Source: Nymphaea colorata
Taxonomy: Eukaryota > Streptophyta > Magnoliopsida > Nymphaeales > Nymphaeaceae
Length of the DNA stretch: 64,000 bases
NCBI RefSeq assembly: GCF_008831285.2
Contig: NC_045140.1
Coordinates: 12,584,505-12,648,504 of the forward strand
Direction of reading: 5' to 3'
This document shows positions 49,656 to 61,861 of this stretch, in pieces (position 1 is the first letter of the stretch; each line of letters begins with the position of its first letter). The translations under genes and the position numbers were made by a program. The notes under the pieces were generated by a model, which was not told the DNA's origin, ran no database searches, and saw nothing but the letters and a program-made list of their open reading frames with translations.

Positions 49656-52600
49656 TGCTGCGACCCACCTGGCCGAGGTGCTGCCGAGTGGATACTACCG
49701 CCCTGGATCACATTCCGAAGATGGCTACCAGAATCCTATTACCATTTTTACAAGGGAGGTTAATTCCTTGTAACAGAGCAACACCCGACCAAACAGGACC
49801 CTAGCCTTCCAATGTCACCTGATGTTATAGATTTCTCCCTCGCCCAACCTCGCACAATAATAATAGTTCATTACAACATAGGATGAGATTTACAGTAGGA
49901 AAAGGAGCGGATTGGCTTACGGGGCTCGGATCATCCAGCGGGGTTGATCTACTGATGTAGATGATCGTGCAAACCTCGCAGACCCCCCTCTGCTTCCTAT
50001 TGTGACTATTACAACCGTAGAAGAGTGTCGACTTCCGAGGGCTGGATCTTCCACAAAACTCGGATATGGTTGCGCCTCACTTGTTGGATTCTTGGAGGCG
50101 TCAAGTACGACGAGGAACCAGTGAGAGAGTGAAGCCGAGGCTGGGGTGAGCGGCAACAATCAGGGAATAGGGACTGTTTCGTGCCTGTCGCAGGTTCTGC
50201 ATTAGGGTCCTGTAGAAGGACAGGGACAACCTCGCCACTCTACAGATTCACGCTCGTGGCTCTGATTGGCTTGCTCTATGGCTTGTTGGAATTGCACAGA
50301 TACTCTTGCGATTACCCATTGTCGGGATCCGAAGATGTGGCCCGTTGAGCAGTGTTGTATTCTTCTGTTGCGGGAACGATAGTCTTAGAAACATGTGGTC
50401 GTAAAACCTGTTGTTCAGACCGATTCCGGCCACTTCTCTGGACGAGCTCTGGTGCGATGGAAGTGCAACTCCCAAACTATGCTACACGTCTGATTTTACG
50501 ATGAGAGGACGTTGGTGGAGACAACTCCGAATTTTTGAAATTAACTATCGGAAGTCTGGTCCCTTGCCTATCTCGAGGAGCTTCAGCGTTCTGCTGAAAG
50601 ATTGGGTTAGTTTCACCTCTATAGATTTTGGATTTGTGCTCGGATTTCCTTGTGCTATGGTTCGTTGGAACAGTGAGGAAGTAAGGAAGATGATGAACCC
50701 ACTCTTTCGAATTTCTGACACCGAATCCGAAGTTGTGGCCCTATGAACAGAGATACGTTCTACCACAACAGGGGATCGGAAAAGCTTCGATTCTGGCCAG
50801 CTTCGACATTGGTTCCGGTCGAGCACCGGTTCGTTGGAAGTGGGACTCCCAGGCAATGCTGCACTTTGATTTCCCAAAAAAAGGGGGTCTATGGAATCAA
50901 CGCTGATCTTTCAAAGTTAGAAGCCATAATTGTCGGGCTGTTCCACGCGCAGGATTGAGCTGCATCCAAGGCTGCCAACAGGCAAGCATAAATCACCGTA
51001 TTCTGGCCAACTCTGATGTCAGATCAGGTCGACCATCGGTGCATTGGAAAGAGGAGGCGATGCTACCTGTGCAATCTCGAGGTGGGGGAATGAATGAGGA
51101 GATAACTCTGAATTTTTGAATGTGTGAGACGGTGGTTGGTCGGCCTGCTTTTTATGTTGAAGTAGAAATCACAGCTAGGGGAGGCGGCCGGGATTCTAGA
51201 TATTCCGACTGGCTCCGGTGGCAGTTCCGGTCCAGCTTGGGCTTGTTGGAACCGTAGTACGCAGAGGATTAGGCCAAAGCACTGGGAGAACGAAAGACCT
51301 CTGGAGCTATCACCGACGAGCCGCCAAAAAATGCTTCCTACTGTTGAAGAGGCCTATCACCGTGAGGGGTCGACAGGGTGGAGTCTTTGTTGCATCGGGC
51401 GGTGATTAACACTGCTGGCAGGCTCTTAGATCCATAGAGAAACCTACTAGGAGGGGCGTGAAGTGGTCAGAGATGGGAAGAATCGCTGGAAATGCAGCTC
51501 CCTTCTTCTGCTGTTATGCAGTTTACTATCTGCTGCCGAAACAGCAGGTCGAGGCTTATGGTCGAGGTGGTGTTTATCACCACCGGCAAACTCGTCGTGC
51601 CACCACTAAGCTTACCCAAAGGGATGCGTGGGTGTTCGGAGCTGCTGGGGTCACCAGGAACATCCACGCTGCTAGAAATCATAGAAACTATTGCTGTCGA
51701 ATTACACGAACGATGTACCACAATGAACGGGAAACACATCAGAATTTTAATGCATTTGGGGGAAGAAGAAAAACTAACACTTCATTGAGCTAAAGATCGA
51801 GATCGTCGGCGATCCCTTCTGTTGTTACAGAAATCTGAAAGAATACAAGATGATCAAATGCTGCCTGAAAACTCAGCGAGAAGAGGGTTTTGTAGAGGAG
51901 AGGACTGCTTGCATTCTACCGACCAAAAAAGCTACCGTCCGACCAAATGATGTCGCCTAACAGCCAGTTGTGCATGCCCTCACTTCGGGAACCCACACCG
52001 CTACACACCGAAACCGTGCTGTCGCTTGGAGCAGGTCGCCGAAGGTTGGAAGCTACCATACGTCATCCTCCTCCTCGCGCTGGAAGTTGAATGGTTGAAT
52101 CGATTCGGTCGACCGTTTAATCACTTGATTCGGCCTCTCATCCCGGGTTACATACAAAAATCGGGTGATACAGATTATAAGTCGGGTCCAAGACTAAGCC
52201 CGACCCATTACATCGATCCAACTCAAAAAGGAAGTGCAGGTCTGAGCTTTGGATTTATAGACTACCCAAACTCGGCCCGAGGTACATGTTCCAGACCCAT
52301 GTCTATGAGGCTTGTGTTGCCTAGTGTCCCACTACTGTGTCCCTGGCTCCACGCCGTGTCCCGCCATACACAAGGACGTGTCCTGCTTGGAGACATGTTG
52401 GCTTTGTCACGCAACTGTGTCCTCATGTTTTGGTTGTGTCCTGCATCACAAGAGGAATGTGTCTCACCCAGAATTCGTGTTGAACGAGCTTCACCCAACC
52501 CGTTAACCGAACAAGGTTGAGTTCACCTTGGTTGCACTTGGCCGAGTGCTAGGTCGACTTTGGCTGTCGTTGGCCGAAGTTGCACGTCGCTCAAGGCCTA

Positions 52601-52800
52601 TAGCTCGCCCATAGCTGGATTCTTGCATCAAACTAACGCCCGGCCTGATGCCGCCCATTGTTAACCTCCCTAGCAACCGAGAGGCCCTTTTGGGAATGAA
52701 GCAAGTGGCTGCCCTTGCCTCGCCCGACAGTGATGATCTCACAGCCATGCCTCCATCCGCCCGCACTGTCATCGCTGCCGGGCCATCATGGCCAGCCGAT
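49656..52800 (-). mobile_element. Long LTR (minus-strand element), about 3.1 kb
   Basis: The block starts TGCTGCGACCC next to the primer-binding site. The first 1.6 kb resembles the LTR at 55504-56735: shared GGCCGAGG.GCTGCCGAG, GATGGCTACCA, GAGGTTAA.TCCTTGT, CGCTC.TGGCTC.GATTGGCT and GCTGCACTTTGATTTCCCAA/GCTGCACGTCTGATTTCCCAA. Further right, 52083-52780 holds the R/U3-like part that recurs inverted at 46612-47205. The right end is not fixed; similarity with the inverted copy fades near 52780. Open frames inside are not genes. Part of it (from 51887) is repeated after the N gap. Confidence 0.6.
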
Positions 52801-53745
52801 GGTAGGGTCGAATCAGATCCACCCCTCTTAAAATGGAGCCTGCCCTTAGGCTCCTTCGAGTCTCGCCTATCACCATGACGGTGAGCACTCCCTAAGTGGT
52901 ACTTCCTTCCGCCGGCATCCCAAAGAAGATGTCTCTGCTTCTCAGCCAAGGCAGGGTGGTTTTGATAGAACTGCCCCAGCTGTAATTATGCTGCCTCACC
53001 CTATGCTGCCGAGGAGGTAAGCTCTTCGGTTCAGTTTGCGCCAGCCCTGTTTGAACCAAGCGAACATTGTCCTTAGCAATGAAGTTCTCCCATGATAGCT
53101 CTTCGGTAGGAAGAAGACTGCACCATGGCATGCTTCTGCCTTGAGCTTCTTCTAACTCGTGCCCCATGTTGGTCATCCGAAACCTGCCCCTACTTGTGGA
53201 GTCCTCGCATAACCTAAACCCAACTGAGGGACAGCGCCTTTGTCTTACTGCTCAAGGATAGAGGACTGATTATGCCTAAGGTTCCACCACCATATGTTGT
53301 GACCGGGAACGGTCCAGCCACCCCTCCTAGGCTGCTACAACACATTTCTGGAAGAAGCTACGCTAAGTGGTATGTGTATTGGAGGTTGTTGATGCCACCT
53401 TTGATGTCCTCCAACGAACCTTGTTTACTGCGGTGGTTGCGGGTGCCCGGGCATAAGCTGTCCTCCTTGGTTGAGAATTTTCTTCCTCTCGGCCTGAGAT
53501 GACATTGCTCATTTAGTTGTGGGCTGGTCACTTCCCTTAGCCTGTACACTGGTTCCTTTCCTCCGATTTTTCTTCTGTTGGAGGCTGCTACTCCTTGGTC
53601 GGAATCGGCCATTACTAAGCTCACGATGTTCTCAGCTTGGCTGCAGGGATGTAAAGCATAGATGGCCATGTCTTCATCTTCCTCCTTAAGGATTTTCTTA
53701 GTTCTGTCAAGGAGGTGGGCATAATCTCTGTCGATCAGTCCCAAC
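52801..53745 (-). mobile_element. Retroelement-derived sequence, gag-like minus-strand frames
   Basis: Minus-strand frames at 53176-52892 (WENFIAKDNVRLVQ, LPWLRSRDIFFGMP) and 53789-53358 (DYAHLLDRTKKILKEEDEDM, AENIVSLVMADSDQGVAASN) are polar and look like gag/leader protein. No family motif is recognised. A sequence near 53279-53297 (GGTTCCACCACCATATGTTG) may be a decayed primer-binding-site/LTR junction like those at 49639 and 55489. The hAT copy begins at 53746. Confidence 0.4.
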
Positions 53746-53762
53746 CAATGTTGTAAAAGGCA
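53746..53762 (+). repeat. hAT terminal inverted repeat, single end
   Basis: CAATGTTGTAAAAGGCA is identical to the reverse complement of the right end of the 7465-8416 element (8400-8416). GTCCCAAC (53738-53745) would be the target duplication; no second copy lies near 55355. Confidence 0.75.
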
Positions 53763-55355
53763 TAGTGTATCGCATATCGATCGGGCCAACCTATACGTTG
53801 TATCGTAATGTATCGTAAATGTAGTGTAGCATATCGTAAATTTAATTTTCTAATTTTTAAAAAATATTAAAAAATAAAAAATAGAAAAAGGACATAAAAA
53901 ACAGAAAAAATAAGCAAAAAATCAGAAAAAATTAAGAAAAATGTATTGAAAGGAACATTCATGTATATGAACAACACATTCCAAAATAAGAAATCAGAGA
54001 TTCAAATAACATAATAAGCATCAGTCTTATCCTCTTAGCATGCCGAAGAGAATTAGATTACATCACAATTCATATGTTCGAAACATGTAGTTATCAACTT
54101 TCATGATTCAATGATAATCCTCGTCATTTGCATCATCATCTTCATTTTCTTCATTAATTGCTTCTATCCCCTCTGTTGGAATCTCACCAACATTCAATTG
54201 CTCCCCAGCCGCTTCTTCTTCAATAATCTTTGTTGCTCCTTCAATGTTCAAAAAATCAAGATCGTCCTCGTCAAGGATTGAGGATGGTTCTTTTTCAACC
54301 GAAGAATCTAATACATCAAAATGGTCAAGGCTGATAGGATCATATTAAGTGTGATGCTTCCTCATATAAGTTTCTTCTATTTGCCTAAAGTGTAACAAGA
54401 GAAAAATAACAAATTGTTAAAAATTAAAATATATATTAGAATTGGCTATTTTGCATAGCAGATGTATTTAATTTACCTTTGTCTCAACTTCATATTATAA
54501 AGAACATAAAGAAGGTCATTCAACCTTTTATGTTCCAGTCTATTCCTTTTCTTACTATGGATGTGCTGAAATACGCTCCAATTTCTTTCACATCCAGTTG
54601 AACTACATGTTTGGCTGAGGATTCTTGTTACAAGCTTTGTTAATTCTGGAAAATCAAGCCCAAACCTATCTCACCACAAATCTAATAACAGATGGAAAAA
54701 AAGTATAAAGTCCCTTTGTGAAATACCTGGACGCAAAGATGACCTGCATCGAATTGCTGTCTCTCTCCCCATGCTACCAGAACCAGTATCATATTTGTTG
54801 ATCGACACATGGATAGCTTCTTGTTCTCTATAATCACTTACTAATATCTCAATACAATCCAACATGCCATACTTGACCTCTCTGTTCTTCTTAAAAGTGG
54901 GAAGATATCTAATAGCAGGATTTAGGTAGTAGGCTGCTGCATGAAGTGGGCGATGAAGATGGCTAGACCACCTTTCATCTATAATCTTCCATATAGGCAC
55001 GTACAACTTTTTTTATCCCTTCATATTATCCCTAATGGCCTCTTTTGTTCTGGCCATAGCCTCATATAAATACCCAATAGAAGGTCTATCTTCACAGTCA
55101 ACTAATCTAAGGACTTTCACTAGAGGTACACAAATCTTCAATAAGTTCACATATGATTCCCAAAAGTCAGCATTGAATACGGTATCCACAACTGTCGTGG
55201 CCTTTCTTCTATAGGCATGTGGATATGCAGTCCAATCATCACTTGAAAACATCTGCCTAAGAGAATTTCTTTGCTTGACTATACCCTGTACAATCAAAAC
55301 ATTTGTAGCAAACCGTGTTTGTGCGGTTCGAATCTGTAGCACCTTGAACGTTTAG
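53746..55355 (-). pseudogene. hAT transposase pseudogene with 3' TIR (copy 3)
   Basis: The minus-strand frame from 55342 reads TRFATNVLIVQGIVKQRNSL, then RQMFSSDDW, FWESYVNLLKICVPLVKVLR and YLYEAMARTKEAI. After a TAA at 55013-55015 it continues in frame: LYVPIWKIIDERWSSHLHRP, then LHAAAYYLNP. Past an intron it reads W-stop-DRFGLDFPELTK, LSQTCSSTGCERNWSVFQHI and KKRNRLEHKRLNDLLYVLYN (about 54660-54485), the hAT dimerisation domain. After a second intron an acidic tail (about 54370-54110) contains one more TAA. The element's end, CAATGTTGTAAAAGGCA, lies at 53746, preceded by GTCCCAAC. The BED zinc finger, the start of the catalytic domain and the other TIR are missing: similarity stops near 55355, where retroelement leader begins. 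Same family as 7465-8416. Confidence 0.85.
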
Positions 55356-55488
55356 TCTCGTATTAAAGATTATGAGGAATCTTCAAGGGTCTCTCCCACA
55401 TTGCAGGGGCCAATTTAAAGGTGGCTTCTAGTGCATTGGTGAAGGAAGGGTGACTGTGTGTTCTGGAGTCGCCATGGGTGTGCCTACA
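55356..55488 (-). mobile_element. LTR-retrotransposon leader next to primer-binding site
   Basis: Short non-coding stretch between the hAT remnant and the primer-binding site. By position it is the leader of the element whose LTR begins at 55504. The junction with the hAT sequence near 55356 is a break point. Confidence 0.45.
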
Positions 55489-55499
55489 CTCTGATACCA
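55489..55499 (-). other. Primer-binding site for initiator tRNA-Met
   Basis: The minus strand reads TGGTATCAGAG, an exact match to the first 11 bases of the common plant initiator-Met primer site. It lies 4 bases from the LTR start. Confidence 0.8.
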
Positions 55500-55503
55500 C
55501 CAA

Positions 55504-56735
55504 TGATAGGACCACCCAGCCGAGGCGCTGCCGAGCAAACGCTACCACCTTGTATTACCTTCGGAAATGGCTACCAAAAACTGAACTAAGAGAGGTTAAC
55601 TCCTTGTTACGAGCAATGCCTGGCTAACATGACCCTGGCCTTACAACAACGCCCGACTGGTTACAGAGTTTCCCAACCCAGTCCTACCTCTTACTCACGA
55701 CACTTCGGCTATGACTCCCTGTCGTCCCAACTTCACCAACAACAGTGGAGGCAGTGAGGTTGCCGTAGACTGAGACCTTACTTGAGATGCCGAGGCGACA
55801 CTGTAGCAGAAAATGCAGCCGCAGTCACAGTAGCAGAATTCTACCGATGGACAGGGGCAACTTCACTGTTCTACAAGTTTGCGCTCATGGCTCCGATTGG
55901 CTTGTTCTATGGCTCATTGGAATCGTGTTGATGTCAGTGAAATGAAGATCTCACTCTTGTGTCTATCGGCACTGGAATCTGAAGATATGTCCCATGGATT
56001 AGAGATGTGATTTCTGTAGTCGTAGAGACAGTAGCGCAGGAATAGGTGCAGTGTCACACCTCTACAAATTTTGGGTTTCTGCATGGATTTCCTCGTGCTA
56101 TGATTCGTTGGAACTGTGAGGAAGTAAGCAAGATGATGAGCTCACTCTTGCAGATTTCCAACACCAGAATCTGAATTTATGGCCCTGTGAACAAATACAC
56201 ATTCTGCTACAACAGGGTCTGCAGTATCAGAAACAGGGGACCAGAAAAGCTTCAATTCCGGTCGGCTCTGGCATCAGTTCTGGTCGGGCACCGGTGCATT
56301 GGAAGCATGACTCCTAGATTATGCTGCACGTCTGATTTCCCAACCGAAGAGGGTCTGCAGAATCAACGCTGATTTTTCAAAGTTGGAAGCGGTAACTGTT
56401 GGGTTGTTTCACGCACAGGATTGAGCAGCAGTAGTGGCCGCCAATAGGTGAGTGGGAATCGCCAGATTCCGGCCAACTCCGATGTTGGATTTGGTCAAGC
56501 ACCAATGCGTTGGAAAGAGGACTCCCAGACGATGCTTCTTGTGAAATCCCGAGGTGAACGGATGATTGAGGAGATAACGCCCAATTTTTGAATGTGTGAG
56601 ACGGTGGTCGGTCGGCCTGCTCCTCATGCTGAAGAAGAAATCACAGCAGGGGGAGGCAGCCGGAAATCTAGAGATTCTGGCCGGCTCTGGCGATAGTTTT
56701 GGTCGAGCTTGGGTTCATTAGAACCGCAACATTCT
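55504..56735 (-). mobile_element. LTR (minus-strand element), partial
   Basis: Starts TGATAGGACCACCCAGCCGA beside the primer-binding site and matches 49656-51260 in order with about 70% similarity by eye. Likeness ends near 56735 (CATTAGAACCGCAACATT), so the R/U3 part present in the other copy is missing. Open frames here are not genes. Confidence 0.65.
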
Positions 56736-57770
56736 CAGGGTTACTCCAGTCCAATATCTAGGTGTTGTACGTGTCTTATGAGTTGGTTAGATTTTAGTTT
56801 TGTTTAGTTGGGCAGTTGTTGGTTTGATTTTATAGTTCAGTCTTTTTCTTTTATTTTATGTTTTACTGGTTTTCTAGACAAGGCTTGTCATCTTTAGTTC
56901 TCACTTTTGTTCTAGCATGGGTTGTTTAGGAGAATTGTTGACTTATTTGTTTGGTTTTCATTTTTCAATGTTTTTACTCCATTCTTTTGATAAATAAAAT
57001 CTGATCAAGTCTAGTCCCAAATATGTATGTACATGTGCTATTTTAGGCTACTACATATAAGGTATTTGACAATCTTAGGATTTCTTTCGTGTTCACTATC
57101 ATGCTCTTGCATCAGCATGTGTTGGAAAGAAAAACCAAGAAAGAGAGAATTATAAGAAACTCAATTTTAAGGAGTATTCAGTTAGCCCCATACATTGTAT
57201 ACTCTACTTGAAGTCGCCAGTCTCTTGGAAGTGGAATATCAATAAATTGACATAAGTAAATACTTAACTATCTAGGAAGTCTAGGTAGTGTTGTCCATGG
57301 CAGTTTCTAGTTGGGAAAGAATGTTGCTTCAGGAGTAGGGATGTAAATGGGATGTTAATCTTGGGCTATGAGTTTGGACTATACAGGTCTATGTCATAAT
57401 GATTCACCTGGAAAAGTGCCACACCTGTGTATGTATCATGCAGCTCAACATGGGTGTAGGACATGGAAAATGATATTTGCTATTTTGATTCTGTGTGTAT
57501 GTATGCATGTATGTTTGTGTAATCAGTCACTAGTCACACTTCTTGTATGCTTTTGGACCATTAGTCCTCTCAAAAGTACGTGTCACTATGGCAAAGTGCA
57601 TCTACATTGTCAAACGTGAAAGACATTCTTTAAGTCTGTTTGTTTATGCAGATGCAAAGCTGTTCTCCTCCCATTAGACATTCTTTAAGTCTGTTAGTTT
57701 AGTGCCACCAACATTAAGCCCATTTGTTTAGTACCACTAGGAGCAACTGACTTTCAACATCTATTTATAA
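56736..57770. other. Spacer with dispersed repeat copy B (about 56787-57010)
   Basis: The first part is the partner of 29380-29640. The rest is AT-rich, with no gene recognised. Confidence 0.45.
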
Positions 57771-57772
57771 GG

Positions 57773-58241
57773 TAATGCTAATGAGCTATTTGTTTTTGTA
57801 TTCATCAATGTTGAATTTGTTTAAATAATAACCACCAATTAAGCATGTTAGTTTCATGGTCCTAGTCTATAGATCATAGTTGGCAACATGTGGATCGTCT
57901 GACCTTGGATTCCCAGGGTGGCTTGACCACTTATTTGGTCAAGTCATAATTTTTTATAGTATTTTTTAAAACATTTTTTATAGTATTTCTTAAAACAAAG
58001 AGTGGGTAATGCTAATGAACTATTTGTTTTTTATTCATCAATGTTGAACTTTTTTAAATGATAACCACCAATTAAGCATGTTAGTTTCATGGTTCCAGTC
58101 TATATATCATAGTTGGCAAACATGTGGATCGTCTGACCTTGGATTCCCAGGGTGGCTTGACCGCTTATTTGGTCAAGTCATAATTTTTTATAGTATTTTT
58201 TTAAAACATTGTTTATAGTATTTCTTAAAACAAAGAGTGGG
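57773..58241. repeat. Tandem duplication, period 235 bp
   Basis: Unit 1 begins TAATGCTAATGAGCTATTTG at 57773 and unit 2 at 58008. Both run through CAATTAAGCATGTTAGTTTC and ACCTTGGATTCCCAGGGTGG to AAAACAAAGAGTGGG. The copies differ at few positions, so the event is fairly recent. Confidence 0.92.
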
Positions 58242-59349
58242 TCCTGAAATGCTGGAAGTAACATAGTAAGAGAGAGAGAGATCAGCAGATAATTGCTGGA
58301 TATTTCGGGTTCAGTTAATGAGATTAGCAAGATGAGTTGTGGGGAATAACTTTGAATAAAATCTGATTTGGCTTGAGCATGGGTAAAATGACTCAATTTT
58401 TACAAGGTCAAAGATTGACTGAAAGCATTGATAAATCAGTTTCAAACAAACTGTTCCAGAATTGAGCAAGTCAACCACAAACAGAATGATTCAATCACAA
58501 ATAGGTTAGTGCATTGGATGCATAATAAGCAGCTGCGATAATGTTGCTGTACCTGCAGAAGTTCTGCTTAAGTTTTTTAATTTATCATCACTGCAGAAAT
58601 TGATTGATCTGGTCAAATTGAATTCACAATAAGTTTCTATCCTTCCCATCAATTAAATTTTGGGCTGGGCTCATAATATTGAGGCTAAAGTGCCTGTTGA
58701 TGACTGCCAAAGTGTTCCATATATGGTGGTTGATGTGCAGTAACTTGATCCGGATCTCCCTGTAGCATCTTCCCAAAATGTTATTATTCTTTTATTCTAT
58801 TGAAATTTAAAATTAGTCCATCATAATGTAGACTTTTTTGTCAACCATTGTTTTTTATTTGACATTTGTAGAACAAGAACCTTCATAGGAATTCTACAAG
58901 TTAGAAGTTGTTTAGCTGAAATAGCTAAGTATCAAACCTGTTGCAGATGTGTGAACCATCGGCAATGGATTTTTGTAAGGTAAAAATGAGATGGCTAAAA
59001 TGCCTCCTTTTTTAGGTACCAACGTTTTCCCCCTCTTTTATATTTTGCAGCCAGAAACGCATTTAATGAAGGTTTTGAAAATTTAAAATTGTTTGTAGTG
59101 AAAGGTTGTGCAATTTTCTTGCTTTTTGTTTTTTTAAATCATAGGTGGCAGAGAAATGATTGCCGATGTATTTCTAGATCACTCAAACTTATGCAAAGCC
59201 AACTTCAAGGTAGGATCTACATCTATTCATGTTGTATCTTGCTAAATCTTTTCCAATAACTTGAAAATTAGAGGGTTGACCTTTTAAGGTGTTTTTGAGG
59301 TTCAAGTTGATTCAATTTCCTTTATTTGTTCATTTAGCTATTTTTATCT
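58242..59349. other. AT-rich spacer, no gene seen
   Basis: No motif recognised on either strand. Poly-T stretches near 58840 and 59130. Confidence 0.4.
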
Positions 59350-60430
59350 AAATGGTTTGGGGCAGGTTTGGAGCTGGAACTGTTACAAAGGGTATTTATT
59401 GGGCTTGGTGAGCAATTGATAATCTCTCCAGGTTGGTATGCAGAGAATTCAAATTATGAGTGCAAGAAATATGTGAATTTGTTTTTCTTTTTTTTAATTT
59501 CTGCATTTCTGTTCATTTCAGTTAGATCGGTCTTATCTCTACCACAGCCTTCACCCTGTCCCGAACATTCACATCTACGGCCCGTTCCTTCAGAAACTGT
59601 CGAGCTCGATGAAGAGCTCTTTCTTTATAGAGTTCGGGATTGATTGCCTGGGATGCTTGTTCATTTCCCCGTGGACGGCATGCCATGAGCTATACGCTCA
59701 AGCCATCACATTGCTTGGTGGCCAGCAGCCTAACCAAATGAAACAATGCCTTCTGGGTGCACGAATTTGTGCTCAGTGAGCATGGGATATGATTTGAAGA
59801 TTTGATAATACCCTTGTTGAGAGCTGTGTTCTAGTAAAGTTTTGCTGCGCTTGCAAACACTGGATGTGGACTCATTCACCCTCAAGTCCCAAGTATAGAA
59901 AAGTATGAGGGTGCCCAAGTGCCAGTAGATCTTATTGCCTTTCAATTAATGAGGCGAACTCCTACTTGATCATCTTGATTGACTAGGCCTCCATGAAGTT
60001 CTTAAATTTTCAATTATGGGCATTTGACCATTCTCATCACGCGAAGCGGAGAAATCGAGAGGGAACTGAAAGGGCATCGACGAACAATGAAGGGCAAGTT
60101 GAAGGAGATTCTTGCAGATCTCAACAATCCCAATGTGTGGTCTCCGATGCAGATCATCATGAATGTATCAAGAAGGCAACCCATTTCTGTTAGTTTCTGC
60201 ATTTGTTTATGATCATGGTATCTCTCTCTCGATGAAGAACCGATTGCTTAGGTTCATGAGAACCTTTTCTTTGTCCACATGGAGAACTTTCCCTGTTAAT
60301 TGCGTTGATTGCACGATGCTAGAGCATTACTATCCTGATCTTGATTCTGCTGCAAACTTTCGTGAAATTTTCATGAGTCTATGTGGAAATTGCTTGCGCA
60401 TTAAGGATGTAGGCATCCTTGGAAGGTATG
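59350..60430 (+). other. Possible exons of an unrecognised gene or pseudogene
   Basis: Several stretches have coding-like texture. One frame at 59538-59775 reads LYHSLHPVPNIHIYGPFLQK, then SSFFIEFGIDCLGCLF and PWTACHELYAQAITLL. About 60024-60210 reads GEIERELKGHRRTMKGKLKE, then ILADLNNPNVWSPMQI. About 60210-60425 reads GISLSMKNRLLRFM, then LEHYYPDLDSAANFREIF and LCGNCLRIKDVGILG before a GTATG donor. They lie in different frames without clear joining sites. I do not recognise the protein. Confidence 0.25.
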
Positions 60431-61330
60431 TTTCATTTTTCAATTTCTTTCTATTTTGGGTTCATCGTGTTTCGTTTGTTCGTTCTAGCTTTCCAAAATT
60501 TCCATTTCTACTTGTATATTTATTATTATTTTTCTTTTTTTTAACTCATTTTTAACTTTCCATTGCCTTTTGGTTTCCTTTTTTTTTTTTTTTGAGCAAT
60601 GATTTTGAATAGTTTTTTTTTCTCAATTCTAGTGCTTAATCGAATCAGAAGTTATGGTTGCGCCACTATTGTGTTAAAGGTTCATGTTAGATTATTTTTT
60701 CTTCGTTTTTTTGTCGGGATCAATGTACGCATGGTAGGTGAAGTTTGAAGGTCTTCTAGATGCAGAATGAAATTGTTCTTTATTTACGTTTCTTATAATT
60801 TAGGACTCAAGTTTGTTATGCTTCATGTTTTCCGCTTCAATCTTCTTCATTTTGAGGTAGTATTGGGGAGGATAAGATACTGCCAAGCATGTTTTGCTCT
60901 TCTGACTTTACGTGCTGGATTCTATTGTTTCTCACATAAAAATTCAGGTTCACCTGAATATTTTAGGAATTATTAGGTGCGAGTTTGATGCCTGTGTTCC
61001 GCCTCCACCTCTCTGCCTGTCGTTTGTATGTCCAATTTCAAATTTGTCATCGATTTCAGGTTACAGTAGCTTTGCTTTCATTAGTGGATGGTTGGATGTT
61101 CAAATGAAAGGCTTGTTTCCATTAGGCAGCCAATTTTCAAACTTGGCATTGATTTCAGTCAAAGATGCAGCAATTGCTGCTATCGGTGTCAATTGAGGAA
61201 ATAAATATGTATAACCATGTGAAAAAATAGAAACAAAAGATATGTGATAAAAAATAGAAAAATATACAAAGGAATCAAAGAGGGAGAGAGAGACAGCTTA
61301 CCGGAGGGAGAGGGCCTTCGATGCGCATGC
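60431..61330. other. T-rich spacer, no recognised gene
   Basis: T-rich, intron-like sequence. The open frame at 60912-61196 carries no motif. Confidence 0.35.
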
Positions 61331-61530
61331 CTACCTGCCTCTATGCCGGTGATATTTAGTTAAAGTGCTTAATATAGCGGTGACGAGCTGCACGTTATAG
61401 GTCTACCGCTATAGAGCATTAGGGGCGAAACAACGCACCGGTTTAGATCTTCGTGTCCGGTATAGCTCTATAGCAAGTGTGTGAACCACCGATATAGTTC
61501 TGTAACAGTTATCATCACCACCGCCGCAAG
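61331..61530. mobile_element. Possible DNA-transposon subterminal region
   Basis: A short motif recurs in both orientations: TATAGCGGT (61373), ACCGCTATA (61405), CCGGTATAGCTCTATAGC (61457) and ACCGATATAG (61488). Clustered, inverted short motifs like this mark the subterminal zones of CACTA-type and similar elements. No terminus or transposase is visible before the gap. Confidence 0.3.
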
Positions 61531-61861
61531 TTATACATACATATGTCATCTTAAAGTCCAATAAATGAAATTTACATCCCACAAGAAAACACTTCTGGTA
61601 TAAACCTACTTAATGCTGATGATTTTTGTGATCTTAGAAGATTTGATTTTCTCATTATATTTTAAAACATTTGCATTTCGAAACCATAAGGCGTTGGACA
61701 TCTTGTTATAATATGGTTAGGAGCATGAACACTATGGAATCTGGGTCAAAAAGGCCAACCAAAACAGCCTCCTGGGGATGTAGACTAACCCATTGGTAGT
61801 TGAATATTCATAGTTAAAATTTTGTAGCGACAAATGGGAAAAAAATTGTCTCTGATTAAGA

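Noticed and set aside
55310-55345. tRNA T-arm-like GGTTCGAATCTG
   Set aside because: It lies within the hAT transposase frame and lacks the other tRNA arms.
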